A DNA stretch of 64,000 nucleotides from Neorhizobium galegae bv. orientalis str. HAMBI 540 (GTDB lineage Bacteria; Pseudomonadota; Alphaproteobacteria; Rhizobiales; Rhizobiaceae). The stretch is taken from the NCBI RefSeq assembly GCF_000731315.1, contig NZ_HG938353.1, forward strand, positions 1,178,001-1,242,000, written 5' to 3'. Within the stretch, counting starts at the first letter, position 1. The number at the start of each line of letters is the position of its first letter. Positions 34,875 to 43,818 of this stretch are shown piece after piece. The position numbers were made by a program, and so were the translations under genes. The notes under the pieces are model-generated. The model was not told the origin of the DNA. It did no database searches and saw only the letters and a program-made list of their open reading frames with translations.

Positions 34875-35519
34875 ATGCTCCAGATCCCTGAAGTCACAGC
34901 GCAAGAAGGTTCGGTCGCGAAAGTGCGCAGCCGCGCCGGCACCGAGCGGGCAATCTTCCTGGCCGCCCGCGCGCTGCTCGCCGAACAGGGTTTTCAGGGA
35001 TTCGGCATCAACGCCGTGGCGCGCCGCGCCGGCTGTGACAAACAGCTCATCTATCGATATTATGGCGGTCTCGACGGGCTGATCGAAGCGATCGGCGCCG
35101 ATCTCGGCACCTGGGTCAAGGACCGCATCCCGGAAGATACCGGCGGCATGTTCCTTCTGACCTACGGTGACCTGATGGAGAAGCTCTCCATCTATTTCAT
35201 GGAAGCGCTGCGCGACGATCCGCTGGTCTGCAAGATCGTCGCCTGGGAGGTCTCGCAGGATACGCCGCAGGTCCGCCGGCTCTCGGAGGCGCGCACCAAG
35301 GCGCTCGGCAAATGGCTCGACAAGATGCGGGGCTCGCTGACGCCGCCGAAGGGCGTCGATGCCGCGACCACCAATGCGCTGCTGTTTGCGGCGATCCAGC
35401 ACCTGGTGATATCGGCCGCCGTCAGCGGCCAGTTCGCCGGTCTGGCGCTGAAAACCGAGAAGGACTGGGACAAGGTCGGCAACGCGCTCCGCCGCCTGGT
35501 TCGTGCGATCTACGGCTGA
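34875..35519 (+). CDS. TetR family transcriptional regulator
   Basis: A 214-residue repressor-type protein. The N-terminal helix-turn-helix runs over about residues 25-70 (IFLAARALLAEQGFQGFGINAVARRAG, then DKQLIYRYYGGLDGLIEA). The C-terminal ligand-binding part has no obvious relative I can name. I choose the ATG at 34875; the frame open to 34608 overlaps the divergent transporter gene. Possible targets are the AEC transporter upstream and the hemoglobin gene 66 bases downstream. Confidence 0.83.
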   Translation: MLQIPEVTAQEGSVAKVRSRAGTERAIFLAARALLAEQGFQGFGINAVARRAGCDKQLIYRYYGGLDGLIEAIGADLGTWVKDRIPEDTGGMFLLTYGDLMEKLSIYFMEALRDDPLVCKIVAWEVSQDTPQVRRLSEARTKALGKWLDKMRGSLTPPKGVDAATTNALLFAAIQHLVISAAVSGQFAGLALKTEKDWDKVGNALRRLVRAIYG

Positions 35520-35585
35520 TCCGCGGCCAAGTCTTGAAGCCATGACGTCCGCCTCATATCTCTTCGGAAGACGGAGGGAGCGACC

Positions 35586-36071
35586 ATGACCGTACCGACG
35601 CTATACGAATGGATCGGCGGCTTTGATGCGCTGCTGCGGCTAACGACGGAGTTCTATCGTCGCGTCCCGGCAGATGACCTGCTCGGCCCGGTCTTTGCCG
35701 GCATGGACAAGAACCATCCCGAGCATGTTGCAATGTTCATTGCCGAAGTCATCGGGGGACCGAAACTCTATTCGGAACAACGCGGCGGTCACCCGGCGAT
35801 GGTACGCCATCATCTTGAAAGGCACCTGACCGAGCCGATGCGCCGGCGATGGATCAATATTCTGCTCGACACCTATACGGATCTCGAACTTCCAGCAGAC
35901 CCGGAGTTTACATCCGCACTGGTCGGCTATCTCGAATGGGGAACGCGGCTTGCGGTCGTCAATTCGCAGCCTGGAGCCAAGGTTTACGAGCATGCGCCGA
36001 TGCCCGAATGGGGGTGGGGCGAAACCGGTGGTCCGTATATTCCGAAAAAGCCCAAATCGCCGGCAGCCTGA
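35586..36071 (+). CDS. Group II truncated hemoglobin
   Basis: A 161-residue globin of the trHbO type that binds oxygen or nitric oxide. Characteristic parts are LYEWIGGFDALLRLTTEFY (B helix region), the GGP stretch near 57-59, the HPAMVRHH segment with the likely proximal heme His at 75 or 76, and a tryptophan-bearing G helix (MRRRWINILLDTY). It ends in a Pro/Lys-rich tail (PYIPKKPKSPAA). A strong GGAGGGAG lies before the ATG. It follows the TetR gene and might share its control. Confidence 0.88.
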   Translation: MTVPTLYEWIGGFDALLRLTTEFYRRVPADDLLGPVFAGMDKNHPEHVAMFIAEVIGGPKLYSEQRGGHPAMVRHHLERHLTEPMRRRWINILLDTYTDLELPADPEFTSALVGYLEWGTRLAVVNSQPGAKVYEHAPMPEWGWGETGGPYIPKKPKSPAA

Positions 36072-36157
36072 CCTGCTCTATCCACAGGCGCACTTGCGAA
36101 ATTAACCATTTCCCCCGGTTTCCGTTGCGGCAAATCCCTGCGGGCTTAAGTTCCACG

Positions 36158-36172
36158 TTAACGCACTGTTAA
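36158..36172 (+). promoter_or_regulatory. CtrA-type binding site
   Basis: TTAA, seven bases, TTAA(C), an exact match to the full CtrA box TTAA-N7-TTAA of alphaproteobacteria. It lies 27 bases ahead of the small ORF at 36199 and downstream of the hemoglobin gene, where a promoter for the small pair would be. The window also encodes DivK and PleD, which act in the CtrA network. Confidence 0.65.
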
Positions 36173-36198
36173 CTACAACGTTTGCCGAGTATCCGCGT

Positions 36199-36369
36199 AT
36201 GGGAACCACAATCAGGGACAGGGCATTGCTGCTTGTCATGACGACGATCTTCGCGGCGCTGGCACTTGATATTGCCGTTCCCGCACTGGTCCTGAGCCTT
36301 ATGGCTCTATCGAGATGGCTGGTGTCCCTGGATGTTTATCCCGTCGAACTAAGGGGGAGGACCGCATGA
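36199..36369 (+). CDS. Small membrane protein, 56 residues
   Basis: A 56-codon ORF (starts MGTTIRDRALLLVMTTI) with one long hydrophobic stretch over about residues 9-37, and a short polar end (VELRGRTA). Its stop overlaps the ATG of the next gene as ATGA, and a CtrA-type box lies just upstream, both favouring expression. No strong ribosome site precedes the ATG, so M14 at 36238 could be the true start. I recognise no family. Confidence 0.5.
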   Translation: MGTTIRDRALLLVMTTIFAALALDIAVPALVLSLMALSRWLVSLDVYPVELRGRTA

Positions 36370-36692
36370 AGTGGTTCCTGATTTTGTGGGCCGGCCCGGT
36401 CCTGCTGCTGTCCGGCTGGTACGGGCTTTCCTACTACGACATGAGCTTCGGCTTCTTCATGCTGACCCGCCAGACCCATGACCTGGTCTTCCAGATCTAC
36501 GGCAATATCCTCGGCATCCCGCCGGAGACCATTCCACCTTTGGTGGCACGCGCCATGGTTTTCGATAGCCTGGTCGTGTTTGCCATTATCGCCTTCCGCA
36601 AGCGCCGCGAGATTGCTGCCTGGTGGCGGAAACGTCAGCTTGCGAAATCGGTCTCCCTGCCGAGCGAAGAGAGCCTGTCGAGAGCGCCCTGA
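36366..36692 (+). CDS. DUF6105-like small membrane protein
   Basis: A 108-residue protein with two membrane helices (about residues 3-22 and 62-80) and a charged cytoplasmic C terminus ([14 protein letters not shown]). The middle [20 protein letters not shown] is strongly conserved in rhizobial relatives that I recall as DUF6105; function unknown. GGGGGAGG precedes the ATG, which overlaps the stop of the 56-residue ORF. Its 3' end overlaps convergent ruvX by 58 bases. Confidence 0.7.
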   Translation: MKWFLILWAGPVLLLSGWYGLSYYDMSFGFFMLTRQTHDLVFQIYGNILGIPPETIPPLVARAMVFDSLVVFAIIAFRKRREIAAWWRKRQLAKSVSLPSEESLSRAP

Positions 36693-37123
36693 AGAATGAA
36701 GCTCGCCGCGGCGGAATCGATCCGCTCGGCCCGCTTGGCCCGCGACACGTCCATTTCCAGAAGCGCTCGTTCGGCAGCGACCGTCGACAGTCGTTCGTCC
36801 CAGTAGACGAAGGGCAGGGCGGTCTTTTCTGACATCGAGCGTACGAAGGCGCGTGTCGCCTGAACCCTTGGACCGGCCGAGCCGTCCATGTTGGTCGGCA
36901 GGCCGATGACGAAGCCTGCCACCTTCTCCTTTTCCGCAAAGGCGAGCAGAACTTCCGCATCCTTGGTGAACTTCACCCGTTTGATGACGGGACGTGGCGT
37001 GGCAAAGCGCCGGCCGAGATCAGACATGGCAAGCCCGATCGTCTTGGTGCCGAGGTCGAGGCCGGCAATCGCCTGTGCGGGCCGCAGGGCTTCGGCCAGT
37101 TCCTCGATCGTCATCACTGTCAT
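36635..37123 (-). CDS. ruvX: Holliday junction resolvase-like / pre-16S rRNA nuclease
   Basis: A 162-residue YqgF/RuvX-family nuclease with an RNase H-like fold, thought to finish the 5' end of 16S rRNA. The [15 protein letters not shown] start, the [13 protein letters not shown] middle and the [11 protein letters not shown] segment are the family motifs with catalytic acids. I choose the ATG at 37123; M4 at 37114 is equally possible and the frame beyond is weak. The last 58 bases overlap the convergent membrane protein gene. Confidence 0.9.
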   Translation of the reverse strand: MTVMTIEELAEALRPAQAIAGLDLGTKTIGLAMSDLGRRFATPRPVIKRVKFTKDAEVLLAFAEKEKVAGFVIGLPTNMDGSAGPRVQATRAFVRSMSEKTALPFVYWDERLSTVAAERALLEMDVSRAKRAERIDSAAASFILQGALDRLSSLGRETDFAS

Positions 37124-37255
37124 GCGTTCTTCATCCTCGGGATCCAAACAGGGTCTCAAAAGCGGGTTTTGTCCCACCCTCTGTCCCACTTCCCTTTAGC
37201 CTCATATCGGCTATGTGTCGTTACTATCCCACACTATATTGAAGGAGAGTTTTCC

Positions 37256-37957
37256 ATGAAGATCACCTGGCTCGGCCATGCCGCCTTCCGCATCGAGACC
37301 GCCAAGGCCAAGATCCTGGTCGACCCGTTCCTGACCTATAACCCCGCGTTTGCCGGCCAGGACATCAAGGACGCCGCCGAAGGGCTGACCCATATCCTGC
37401 TGACTCACGGCCATGGCGACCATGTCGGCGATACGGTCCAGATCGCTAAGGAAACCGGTGCCGTCGTTCTCGCCAACTATGACCTCGGCGTCTGGCTGGC
37501 AAAGAAGGGCGTCGAGAAGCTCGAAATGGGCAATACCGGCGGTACGGTCGGTTTCGAAGGGTTCACCGCCACCTTCACCAACGCGCTGCACTCGTCTGCC
37601 TCGCTGACCGAAGACGGCGTTTCGCACTGCCTCGGCAATGCCAACGGCCTGATGCTGCATTTCGACGATGAACTCTCCGTCCTCCATATGGGCGATACCG
37701 ACATCTTCTCGGACATGGCCCTGATCAACGAGTTGCACCAGCCGGATATCGGCATCGTGCCGATCGGCGACCGTTTCACCATGGGCGGTGCCGTCGCTGC
37801 GCTCGCCTGTCAGCGTTTCTTCGATTTCAAACACGCGCTGCCCTGCCACTATGGCCTGCCGGGCGTCGACCAGACGCCGGAAAAGTTCGTCAAGGGCATG
37901 GAAGGTTCGCGCACCCGGGTCGAGACGCCGGCTCCGGGCGGCAGCCTGACCTTCTGA
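37256..37957 (+). CDS. UPF0173 metal-dependent hydrolase
   Basis: A 233-residue metallo-beta-lactamase-fold protein. The zinc motif THGHGDH is near residue 52, followed by the metal-binding HMGDTDIF and a C-terminal [13 protein letters not shown]. It matches the UPF0173 family (YtkL-like), whose substrate is unknown. The ATG at 37256 is set by a strong GAAGGAGAG; upstream residues in the open frame to 37169 are not conserved-looking. It stands alone between ruvX and gatC. Confidence 0.9.
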   Translation: MKITWLGHAAFRIETAKAKILVDPFLTYNPAFAGQDIKDAAEGLTHILLTHGHGDHVGDTVQIAKETGAVVLANYDLGVWLAKKGVEKLEMGNTGGTVGFEGFTATFTNALHSSASLTEDGVSHCLGNANGLMLHFDDELSVLHMGDTDIFSDMALINELHQPDIGIVPIGDRFTMGGAVAALACQRFFDFKHALPCHYGLPGVDQTPEKFVKGMEGSRTRVETPAPGGSLTF

Positions 37958-38066
37958 TTCGCATCCTTTCAGGCGGCGCGCCTTCGCAAATTGAGGCGCG
38001 CTCCCTGTTGCGAAGGTCGGGCATGGCCATTATAGCGAAGGGGAAATTTCCCATCGGAGTTATGCC

Positions 38067-38354
38067 ATGTCCGTCGATCTCGCCACCGTCAAGCGCGTCG
38101 CGCGCCTTGCCCGCATTGCGGTCACCGAGGAAGATGCCAATCGCATGGTCGGCGAGCTGAACGGCATCATCAATTTCGTCGAGCAGCTCTCCGAAGTCGA
38201 TGTCACGGGCGTCGAGCCGATGACGTCGGTGACCCCAATGAACATGCGCAAGCGCACCGACGCCGTCACCGACGGCGACAAGGCCGACGATATCGTCGCC
38301 AATGCGCCTTCTACCGACCACAATTTTTTCCTGGTGCCGAAGGTCGTCGAGTGA
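38067..38354 (+). CDS. gatC: Glu/Asp-tRNA amidotransferase subunit C
   Basis: A 95-residue scaffold subunit of the GatCAB complex, which converts Glu-tRNA-Gln (and Asp-tRNA-Asn) to the amide form. It has the normal pattern ([19 protein letters not shown], then [22 protein letters not shown] and a C-terminal VPKVVE). It precedes gatA by 57 bases, as usual. Confidence 0.93.
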   Translation: MSVDLATVKRVARLARIAVTEEDANRMVGELNGIINFVEQLSEVDVTGVEPMTSVTPMNMRKRTDAVTDGDKADDIVANAPSTDHNFFLVPKVVE

Positions 38355-38411
38355 GCGCTGAATAGCGCCCCGCCGAACCTCCTCCTCGTATTCGAACCGT
38401 TTGAAGAGCCC

Positions 38412-39893
38412 ATGACCGAACTCACCAGCCTCACCATTGCCGAAGCCCGCGAAAAGCTCAAAGCCAAGGAATTTACCTCGGTCGAGCTGACTGAGGCCTA
38501 TCTTTCCGCGATCGACGCCGCCAACTCGGTGTTCAACGCCTATGTGGCGGTGACGCCGGAAAAGGCGCTCGATATGGCGAAGGCTTCTGACGAACGTCGT
38601 GCGAGCGGCCAGGTCGGCGCGCTCGAAGGCATTCCGCTTGGCATCAAGGACCTGTTCGCCACCCGCGACGTGCATACCCAGGCCTGCAGCCATATCCTCG
38701 ACGGCTTCCTGCCGAAATACGAATCGACAGTTACCCAGAACCTCTGGGATGACGGCGCGGTCATGCTCGGCAAGCTGAACATGGACGAGTTCGCGATGGG
38801 CTCCTCCAACGAGACCTCCCATTACGGCGCCGTCGTCAATCCGTGGAAAGCGAAGGGCTCGAACCAGCAGCTGGTTCCGGGCGGCTCTTCCGGCGGCTCG
38901 GCCGCTGCCGTATCCGCATTCCTCTGCGCCGGCGCGACCGCCACTGATACCGGCGGTTCGATCCGCCAGCCGGCCGCCTTTACCGGCACCGTCGGCATCA
39001 AGCCGACCTATGGACGCTGCTCGCGCTGGGGCACGGTCGCCTTCGCATCCTCGCTCGACCAGGCCGGCCCAATCGCCCGCGATGTGCGTGATGCAGCGAT
39101 CATGCTGCGGTCGATGGCGTCGGTCGATGCCAAGGACACCACCTCGGTCGACCTGCCGGTGCCGGATTACGAAGCCTCGCTCGGCCAGTCGCTGAAGGGC
39201 ATGAAGATCGGCATTCCGAAGGAATACCGCGTCGAGGGCATGCCGGAAGAGATCGAGAAACTCTGGCAACAGGGCATTGCCTGGCTGAAGGATGCCGGTG
39301 CCGAGATCGTCGACATCACCCTGCCGCACACCAAATACGCGCTGCCGGCCTATTACATCGTTGCACCCGCCGAAGCCTCGTCGAACCTCGCCCGTTACGA
39401 CGGCGTTCGCTACGGCCTGCGGGTCGACGGCAAGGACATCGTCGACATGTACGAAAAGACCCGCGCCGCCGGCTTCGGCACCGAGGTCAAGCGCCGCATC
39501 ATGATCGGCACCTACGTTCTGTCGGCCGGTTATTACGACGCCTATTACCTGCAGGCGCAAAAAGTCCGCACGCTGATCAAGCGCGACTTCGAGATTGTCT
39601 TCGACGCCGGTGTCGATGCAATCCTGACGCCCGCCACCCCGTCGTCGGCCTTCGGCATTGCCGACGAGGACCTGGCGTCGGATCCGGTCAAGATGTACCT
39701 CAACGACATCTTTACGGTGACGGTCAACATGGCCGGCCTGCCGGGCATCGCCGTTCCTGCGGGCCTCGACGCCAAGGGCCTGCCGCTTGGCCTGCAGCTG
39801 ATCGGCAAGCCGTTCGAGGAAGAAACCCTGTTCCGCACCGCTCATGTCATCGAACAGGCCGCCGGCCGGTTCACGCCGACGAAGTGGTGGTAA
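38412..39893 (+). CDS. gatA: Glu/Asp-tRNA amidotransferase subunit A
   Basis: A 493-residue amidase that releases ammonia from glutamine for GatB. The Ser-cisSer-Lys triad is present: Lys in IPLGIKDLF near residue 79, and serines in the Gly/Ser-rich [14 protein letters not shown] and [14 protein letters not shown]. Length is normal. Its partner gatB is about 2.4 kb downstream, separated by small accessory genes, although the three are adjacent or near in many genomes. Confidence 0.95.
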   Translation: MTELTSLTIAEAREKLKAKEFTSVELTEAYLSAIDAANSVFNAYVAVTPEKALDMAKASDERRASGQVGALEGIPLGIKDLFATRDVHTQACSHILDGFLPKYESTVTQNLWDDGAVMLGKLNMDEFAMGSSNETSHYGAVVNPWKAKGSNQQLVPGGSSGGSAAAVSAFLCAGATATDTGGSIRQPAAFTGTVGIKPTYGRCSRWGTVAFASSLDQAGPIARDVRDAAIMLRSMASVDAKDTTSVDLPVPDYEASLGQSLKGMKIGIPKEYRVEGMPEEIEKLWQQGIAWLKDAGAEIVDITLPHTKYALPAYYIVAPAEASSNLARYDGVRYGLRVDGKDIVDMYEKTRAAGFGTEVKRRIMIGTYVLSAGYYDAYYLQAQKVRTLIKRDFEIVFDAGVDAILTPATPSSAFGIADEDLASDPVKMYLNDIFTVTVNMAGLPGIAVPAGLDAKGLPLGLQLIGKPFEEETLFRTAHVIEQAAGRFTPTKWW

Positions 39894-39956
39894 GCGGACT
39901 GATCATCCGGAAAATGACGGCCGCCGATCATCGGGCGGTCGCCGAGGAGATGGCTC

Positions 39957-40223
39957 ATGGCTAAGACGGATCTGGCAGGATTGATCGAGGCTTTTGATCG
40001 CCTCGCGGCCAATGGTTTCACCATGGGTGCGGACTGGCAGGCAGTGCACGAAATCTGCCAGGCCCATGAGGGCGAACAGCCGTTCGACTGGGGCCACGCG
40101 CTCTGCCACCGCATCGAAGGCGACGACTCGAACGCCGACTACTGGTACCGCCGCGCCGGCAAGCGACGCACGGGCTCGGTCGGCGACGAATGGGCGGCGA
40201 TGCGCGCCGAGCTTTCCGCTTAG
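39957..40223 (+). CDS. Small hypothetical protein, 88 residues
   Basis: An 88-residue soluble protein (core GADWQAVHEICQAHEGEQPFDWGHALCHRIEGDD, shown in parts; note the WGHALCHRIEGD block and the YWYRRAGKR block). I recall relatives in rhizobia annotated as hypothetical. GAGGAG lies before the ATG. A 25-codon frame ending across its start may be a leader or relic. Function unknown. Confidence 0.62.
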   Translation: MAKTDLAGLIEAFDRLAANGFTMGADWQAVHEICQAHEGEQPFDWGHALCHRIEGDDSNADYWYRRAGKRRTGSVGDEWAAMRAELSA

Positions 40224-40236
40224 GCCTGAGCAGCCT

Positions 40237-40527
40237 TCAGTCTTCCTGAGGCGGATAGAGCTTGCGCTGGTGGACGATCGTCAAAATATCCAGATCGCTT
40301 GGCGATAGTATCCGGTACACAATCGTATAAGGCAGACCGGAAATAGCGAACTCGCGCGTGTCTTCCACGCCGCCTTCTCGTCCAAGCAACGGAAAACTCT
40401 CGAATATCTCTATGACTTGCCGGATGCGGGACAGAACGCGATCGGCGGCATTGCGATCGAATTGAGAGATACGGATGTGAATTTCACCGAGATCCGCGAT
40501 GGCCTGCGGGGTGAAATTAACGTTCAA
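40237..40527 (-). CDS. RelE/ParE-family toxin
   Basis: A 96-residue protein of the RelE/ParE fold: FTPQAIADLGEIHIRISQFD at the start, FPLLGREGGVEDTREF in the middle and the typical TIVYRILSPSDLDILTIVHQRK end. Such toxins inhibit gyrase (ParE) or cut mRNA at the ribosome (RelE); the sequence looks more ParE-like. The start is a TTG at 40527 that overlaps the antitoxin stop by eleven bases, which implies translational coupling and low toxin yield. Confidence 0.85.
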   Translation of the reverse strand: MNVNFTPQAIADLGEIHIRISQFDRNAADRVLSRIRQVIEIFESFPLLGREGGVEDTREFAISGLPYTIVYRILSPSDLDILTIVHQRKLYPPQED

Positions 40528-40702
40528 AGCCGAACTTCTCCCAGACCTTCTTCGCCGGGGTCATCTTGGAGCGGTCTTCTGACTGCTTGAGCGCATTCCG
40601 GACCTTGTCATCCTTCCAGGAATCATAGTGCTCGTCGCCTGCCGCAGCCACCTGGGACTCGGTCAATTCCTTGAAGCTGATTTTGTCCTTTAGATCGCTC
40701 AT
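40517..40702 (-). CDS. Antitoxin of the ParE-like toxin
   Basis: A 61-residue, highly charged protein (MSDLKDKISFKELTESQ start, SEDRSKMTPAKKVWEKFG end) directly upstream of the toxin, which it overlaps. No standard MetJ/Arc or AbrB DNA-binding domain is obvious, so it is identified by position, size and charge. A strong promoter (TTGGAC, 17 bases, TATTTT) ends so close to the ATG that the mRNA should be almost leaderless. Confidence 0.72.
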   Translation of the reverse strand: MSDLKDKISFKELTESQVAAAGDEHYDSWKDDKVRNALKQSEDRSKMTPAKKVWEKFGFER

Positions 40703-40708
40703 GCCGAT

Positions 40709-40737
40709 AAAATAACGCGAATAATGCCAAAGTCCAA
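40709..40737 (-). promoter_or_regulatory. Promoter of the toxin-antitoxin pair
   Basis: On minus, TTGGAC (40732-40737) and TATTTT (40709-40714) are 17 bases apart. The expected start of transcription, about seven bases past the -10, falls at 40702-40703, the A of the antitoxin ATG. Direct repeats of AATAA around CGCG cover the -10 and could be an operator. Confidence 0.6.
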
Positions 40738-40757
40738 TTGCATTCGCCCAGCGATGG

Positions 40758-40798
40758 AAAACCGGTCTCCATCGAGAAGACCGGCCTTCGTTTTTTAT
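40758..40798 (-). terminator. Terminator after the YjhX-like gene
   Basis: CCGGTCT (40762-40768) pairs perfectly with AGACCGG (40778-40784). On minus, TTTTCC follows the stem right after the YjhX-like stop; on plus, TTTTTT follows six bases past the stem, so it may work both ways. Confidence 0.55.
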
Positions 40799-41055
40799 TA
40801 CCGATTGTCCTGCTCGGCCCTCACCAGCACCAATCCCCTTTCGGTGATGCGGTAAGGCCTGCCGCCCTGGGATTTGATCGCCTTCTTCTGCTTGAGCTTG
40901 CGGAAGGTGGTAAGGTCGAGGCCCGAGAAGGCCCAGCCTTCGCGGGTGACGAGCTGCAGTTTCTCAATCTTCCTGTTGTCGTCGCGGGTGATCTCGATCC
41001 TGCCGCCCTGGGCGAGCAGGTGGAGGATGCGCTGTTCGGCGCGGGAAATATCCAT
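40798..41055 (-). CDS. YjhX/TopAI-like (UPF0386) putative toxin
   Basis: An 85-residue protein (starts MDISRAEQRILHLLAQGG, with KLQLVTREGWAFSGLDL in the middle and GGRPYRITERGLVLVRAE at the end) of the UPF0386 family, same length as E. coli YjhX. YjhX, also named TopAI, binds and inhibits topoisomerase I and is countered by the GNAT protein YjhQ. The ATG at 41055 fits the family start; the frame reaches 41094. A GNAT gene lies divergently 281 bases away, but whether it is a YjhQ counterpart is inference. Confidence 0.78.
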   Translation of the reverse strand: MDISRAEQRILHLLAQGGRIEITRDDNRKIEKLQLVTREGWAFSGLDLTTFRKLKQKKAIKSQGGRPYRITERGLVLVRAEQDNR

Positions 41056-41336
41056 TGTCTTGATGTCCGGAAAAGCGCTCGTGAACGGGCGCACAAAAAC
41101 GTTGCCGGCGTCGCGTGACGTCGGGGTTCTCGTTTTTGTCTGGGCCGGCGCGGCTTTAAGAGCGGGGCCGGCCCCTTACCGGGTCTCTACGGAAGAGAAC
41201 ATCAAAACTCCATCGATACGAAATCCGCACTAGGCGGGTTTTCCGCGGTCGTCAAGCGCCTGACGGAAACGCCCTATATGTTGCACTGGTCAAAGCGCAG
41301 ACTCAGTGGTCTACTGAGGCTGCAACAGGGGAAGCT

Positions 41337-41846
41337 ATGGCCCATATTCGCAATGCGCGTGAGGACGAGGTGGATATCCTGGCGGAAATCGGCTTCCGCT
41401 CCTGGGAAAAGGCCATGATGTCGATCGGCGAGATGACCGACATGCGCTCCGGCGCCCGCACCGCCTTCCAGAACTTCACGCGCTCCTCCTGGCTGACCAT
41501 CACCGTCATCGAACAGGGCGGTAATGTCGCCGGCTGGGCGGCGCGTGAAAAACTCGACGAACTGATCTCCGATTTCTGGATCGATCCGTCCTTCAAGGGG
41601 CAGGGGCTCGGCCGCGCGCTACTCGTCGAGATCGAGGCCGAAATCGTCCACCAGGGTTTTGAAGTCGCCCGCGTCGAGACCCATGCCCGCAATACCGAAG
41701 CCATCGGTTTTTTCGAAAAGCAGGGCTATTCCATCAACTGGCTCTCCACCAGCTATTCCCCGAAGATCGATCGCGACGTGCAATCGGTCGGCCTATCGAA
41801 ACGCCTCGTCCTCGAAGCGCCGGATACCTACGGGCCGAGCTTCTAG
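41337..41846 (+). CDS. GNAT family N-acetyltransferase
   Basis: A 169-residue acetyltransferase. The N terminus HIRNAREDEVDILAEIGF and the acetyl-CoA loop GQGLGRALL with downstream ETHARNTEAIGFFEKQGY are typical. Substrate unknown. Divergent from the YjhX-like gene, so it might serve as its antidote as YjhQ does, or act on an unrelated target. Overlaps the convergent DUF1294 gene by four bases. Confidence 0.85.
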   Translation: MAHIRNAREDEVDILAEIGFRSWEKAMMSIGEMTDMRSGARTAFQNFTRSSWLTITVIEQGGNVAGWAAREKLDELISDFWIDPSFKGQGLGRALLVEIEAEIVHQGFEVARVETHARNTEAIGFFEKQGYSINWLSTSYSPKIDRDVQSVGLSKRLVLEAPDTYGPSF

Positions 41847-42166
41847 ATCGCCCCAGCGATCGCCACGATCACCGACTTCGCTAATTCTGGCGCAAGTAGC
41901 CACGATGCCGCGCCGAGCGCATGAAGGATGATTATAATCATCAGCAGCGTGCGGAAAGGTTCCTTGCGGGTCTTGTGCCGAAGCATCTGCTGTGCGGCCA
42001 AGGCGCCCAGGCTGCCGCCAATGAAGGCTACACCCAGAAGCGTACGCTCGCTGATCCGCCATGTACCATCGATCGCCGCCTGCTTGTCCCACCAATAAAC
42101 GCAGAATGCGATGACGTTCAGGAGTAGATATAGGATAAATAGCGCGAGTGGGGTTGATAGCTCCAT
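41843..42166 (-). CDS. DUF1294 family membrane protein
   Basis: A 107-residue protein with three hydrophobic segments (about residues 5-24, 44-60 and 74-97). The pattern YWWDKQAAIDGTWRISERTLLGVAFIGG, seen in parts, matches DUF1294, small membrane proteins of unknown function, sometimes fused to cold-shock domains. It lies between the GNAT and gatB, convergent with the GNAT. Confidence 0.85.
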   Translation of the reverse strand: MELSTPLALFILYLLLNVIAFCVYWWDKQAAIDGTWRISERTLLGVAFIGGSLGALAAQQMLRHKTRKEPFRTLLMIIIILHALGAASWLLAPELAKSVIVAIAGAI

Positions 42167-42307
42167 TCCGCAATTTCACCAGAATCTGGTTAAAACCGGC
42201 TGAACTACAACACTCCACAGCGACCCCTGCGCGCAGCAAGCCTTGCACGTCTGCGCCATTTGCTCTACCTCCAGAAAACGCAATCGAGACCATTTCACGA
42301 GCATCAG

Positions 42308-43813
42308 ATGACCCTTGTCGACGTCCGCACGCCCGATCCGAAACGCTTCATTCCCGGCGCCACCGGCGATTGGGAGGTCATCATCGGTCTGGAGGTGCAC
42401 GCCCAGGTTCTCTCCAATTCCAAGCTCTTCTCCGGCGCTTCGACCGAGTTCGGCAAGCCGGCCAATTCCAACGTCTCGCTCGTCGATGCGGCCATGCCCG
42501 GCATGCTTCCCGTGATCAACGAGGAATGCATCAAGCAGGCGGTGCGCACCGGGCTTGGCTTGAAGGCCGCGATCAACAAGCGCTCGCTGTTCGACCGCAA
42601 GAACTATTTCTACCCGGACCTGCCGCAGGGCTATCAGATCTCCCAGTTCAAGGATCCGATCGTCGGCGAAGGCAAGATCGTCATCTCGCTCGGCCCGGAC
42701 CGCCAGGGCCAGTTCGAGGATATCGAGATCGGTATCGAGCGACTGCATCTCGAACAGGATGCCGGCAAGTCGATGCACGACCAGCATCCGACCATGTCCT
42801 ATGTGGACCTGAACCGCTCGGGCGTGGCTCTGATGGAGATCGTCTCCAAGCCCGACATGCGCTCTTCCGACGAAGCCAAGGCCTACATGACCAAGCTGCG
42901 CTCGATCGTGCGCTATCTCGGCACCTGCGACGGCAACATGGACGAAGGCTCGATGCGCGCCGACGTCAACGTCTCGGTGCGCAAGCCCGGCGGTGAATTC
43001 GGCACCCGTTGCGAGATCAAGAACGTCAATTCGATCCGCTTCATCGGCCAGGCGATCGAATACGAAGCGCGTCGCCAGATCGGCATTCTCGAAGACGGCG
43101 GTTCGATCGATCAGGAAACTCGCCTGTTCGACCCGAACAAGGGCGAGACGCGCTCGATGCGTTCCAAGGAAGACGCGCACGACTACCGCTACTTCCCGGA
43201 TCCGGACCTGCTGCCGCTCGAATTCGACGATGCCTTCATCGCCGAGCTGGAAAAGTATCTGCCGGAACTGCCGGACGACAAGAAGGCGCGTTTCGTGCGC
43301 GAGCTCGGCCTGTCGATCTACGACGCCTCGGTGCTGGTCTCCGAAAAGGCGATCGCCGATTATTTCGAGGCGGTTGCCGAAGGCCGCGACGGCAAGACGG
43401 CCGCCAACTGGGTGATCAACGACTTGCTCGGTGCCTTGAACAGAACCGGCAAAGACATTGAAGAGACTCCGGTTTCGCCCGCCCAGCTCGGCAGCATCAT
43501 CGACCTCATCAAGGCCGAGACGATCTCCGGCAAGATCGCCAAGGACCTGTTCGAGATCGTGCTCAACGAAGGCGGTGACCCGGCCGAACTCGTCGAGAGC
43601 CGCGGCATGAAGCAGGTCACCGATACCGGCGCAATCGAGGCCGCCGTCGACGAGATCATCGCTGCCAATCCGGACCAGGTCGCCAAGGTCAAGGCAAAGC
43701 CCACGCTCGCCGGCTGGTTCGTCGGCCAGGTCATGAAGTCGACCGGCGGCAAGGCCAATCCGCAGGCCGTCCAGGCACTGGTCAAGGCGAAGCTCGGGAT
43801 CGAGGAGGAGTAG
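42308..43813 (+). CDS. gatB: Asp/Glu-tRNA amidotransferase subunit B
   Basis: A 501-residue subunit that binds the mischarged tRNA and activates its acyl group. It has the canonical start ([19 protein letters not shown]), the [13 protein letters not shown] and [14 protein letters not shown] blocks and a C-terminal YqeY-like helical tail domain ([15 protein letters not shown]). I choose the ATG at 42308; the open frame to 42260 is not needed. Works with GatC and GatA encoded 2.4 kb upstream. Confidence 0.94.
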   Translation: MTLVDVRTPDPKRFIPGATGDWEVIIGLEVHAQVLSNSKLFSGASTEFGKPANSNVSLVDAAMPGMLPVINEECIKQAVRTGLGLKAAINKRSLFDRKNYFYPDLPQGYQISQFKDPIVGEGKIVISLGPDRQGQFEDIEIGIERLHLEQDAGKSMHDQHPTMSYVDLNRSGVALMEIVSKPDMRSSDEAKAYMTKLRSIVRYLGTCDGNMDEGSMRADVNVSVRKPGGEFGTRCEIKNVNSIRFIGQAIEYEARRQIGILEDGGSIDQETRLFDPNKGETRSMRSKEDAHDYRYFPDPDLLPLEFDDAFIAELEKYLPELPDDKKARFVRELGLSIYDASVLVSEKAIADYFEAVAEGRDGKTAANWVINDLLGALNRTGKDIEETPVSPAQLGSIIDLIKAETISGKIAKDLFEIVLNEGGDPAELVESRGMKQVTDTGAIEAAVDEIIAANPDQVAKVKAKPTLAGWFVGQVMKSTGGKANPQAVQALVKAKLGIEEE

Positions 43814-43818
43814 GCCCG

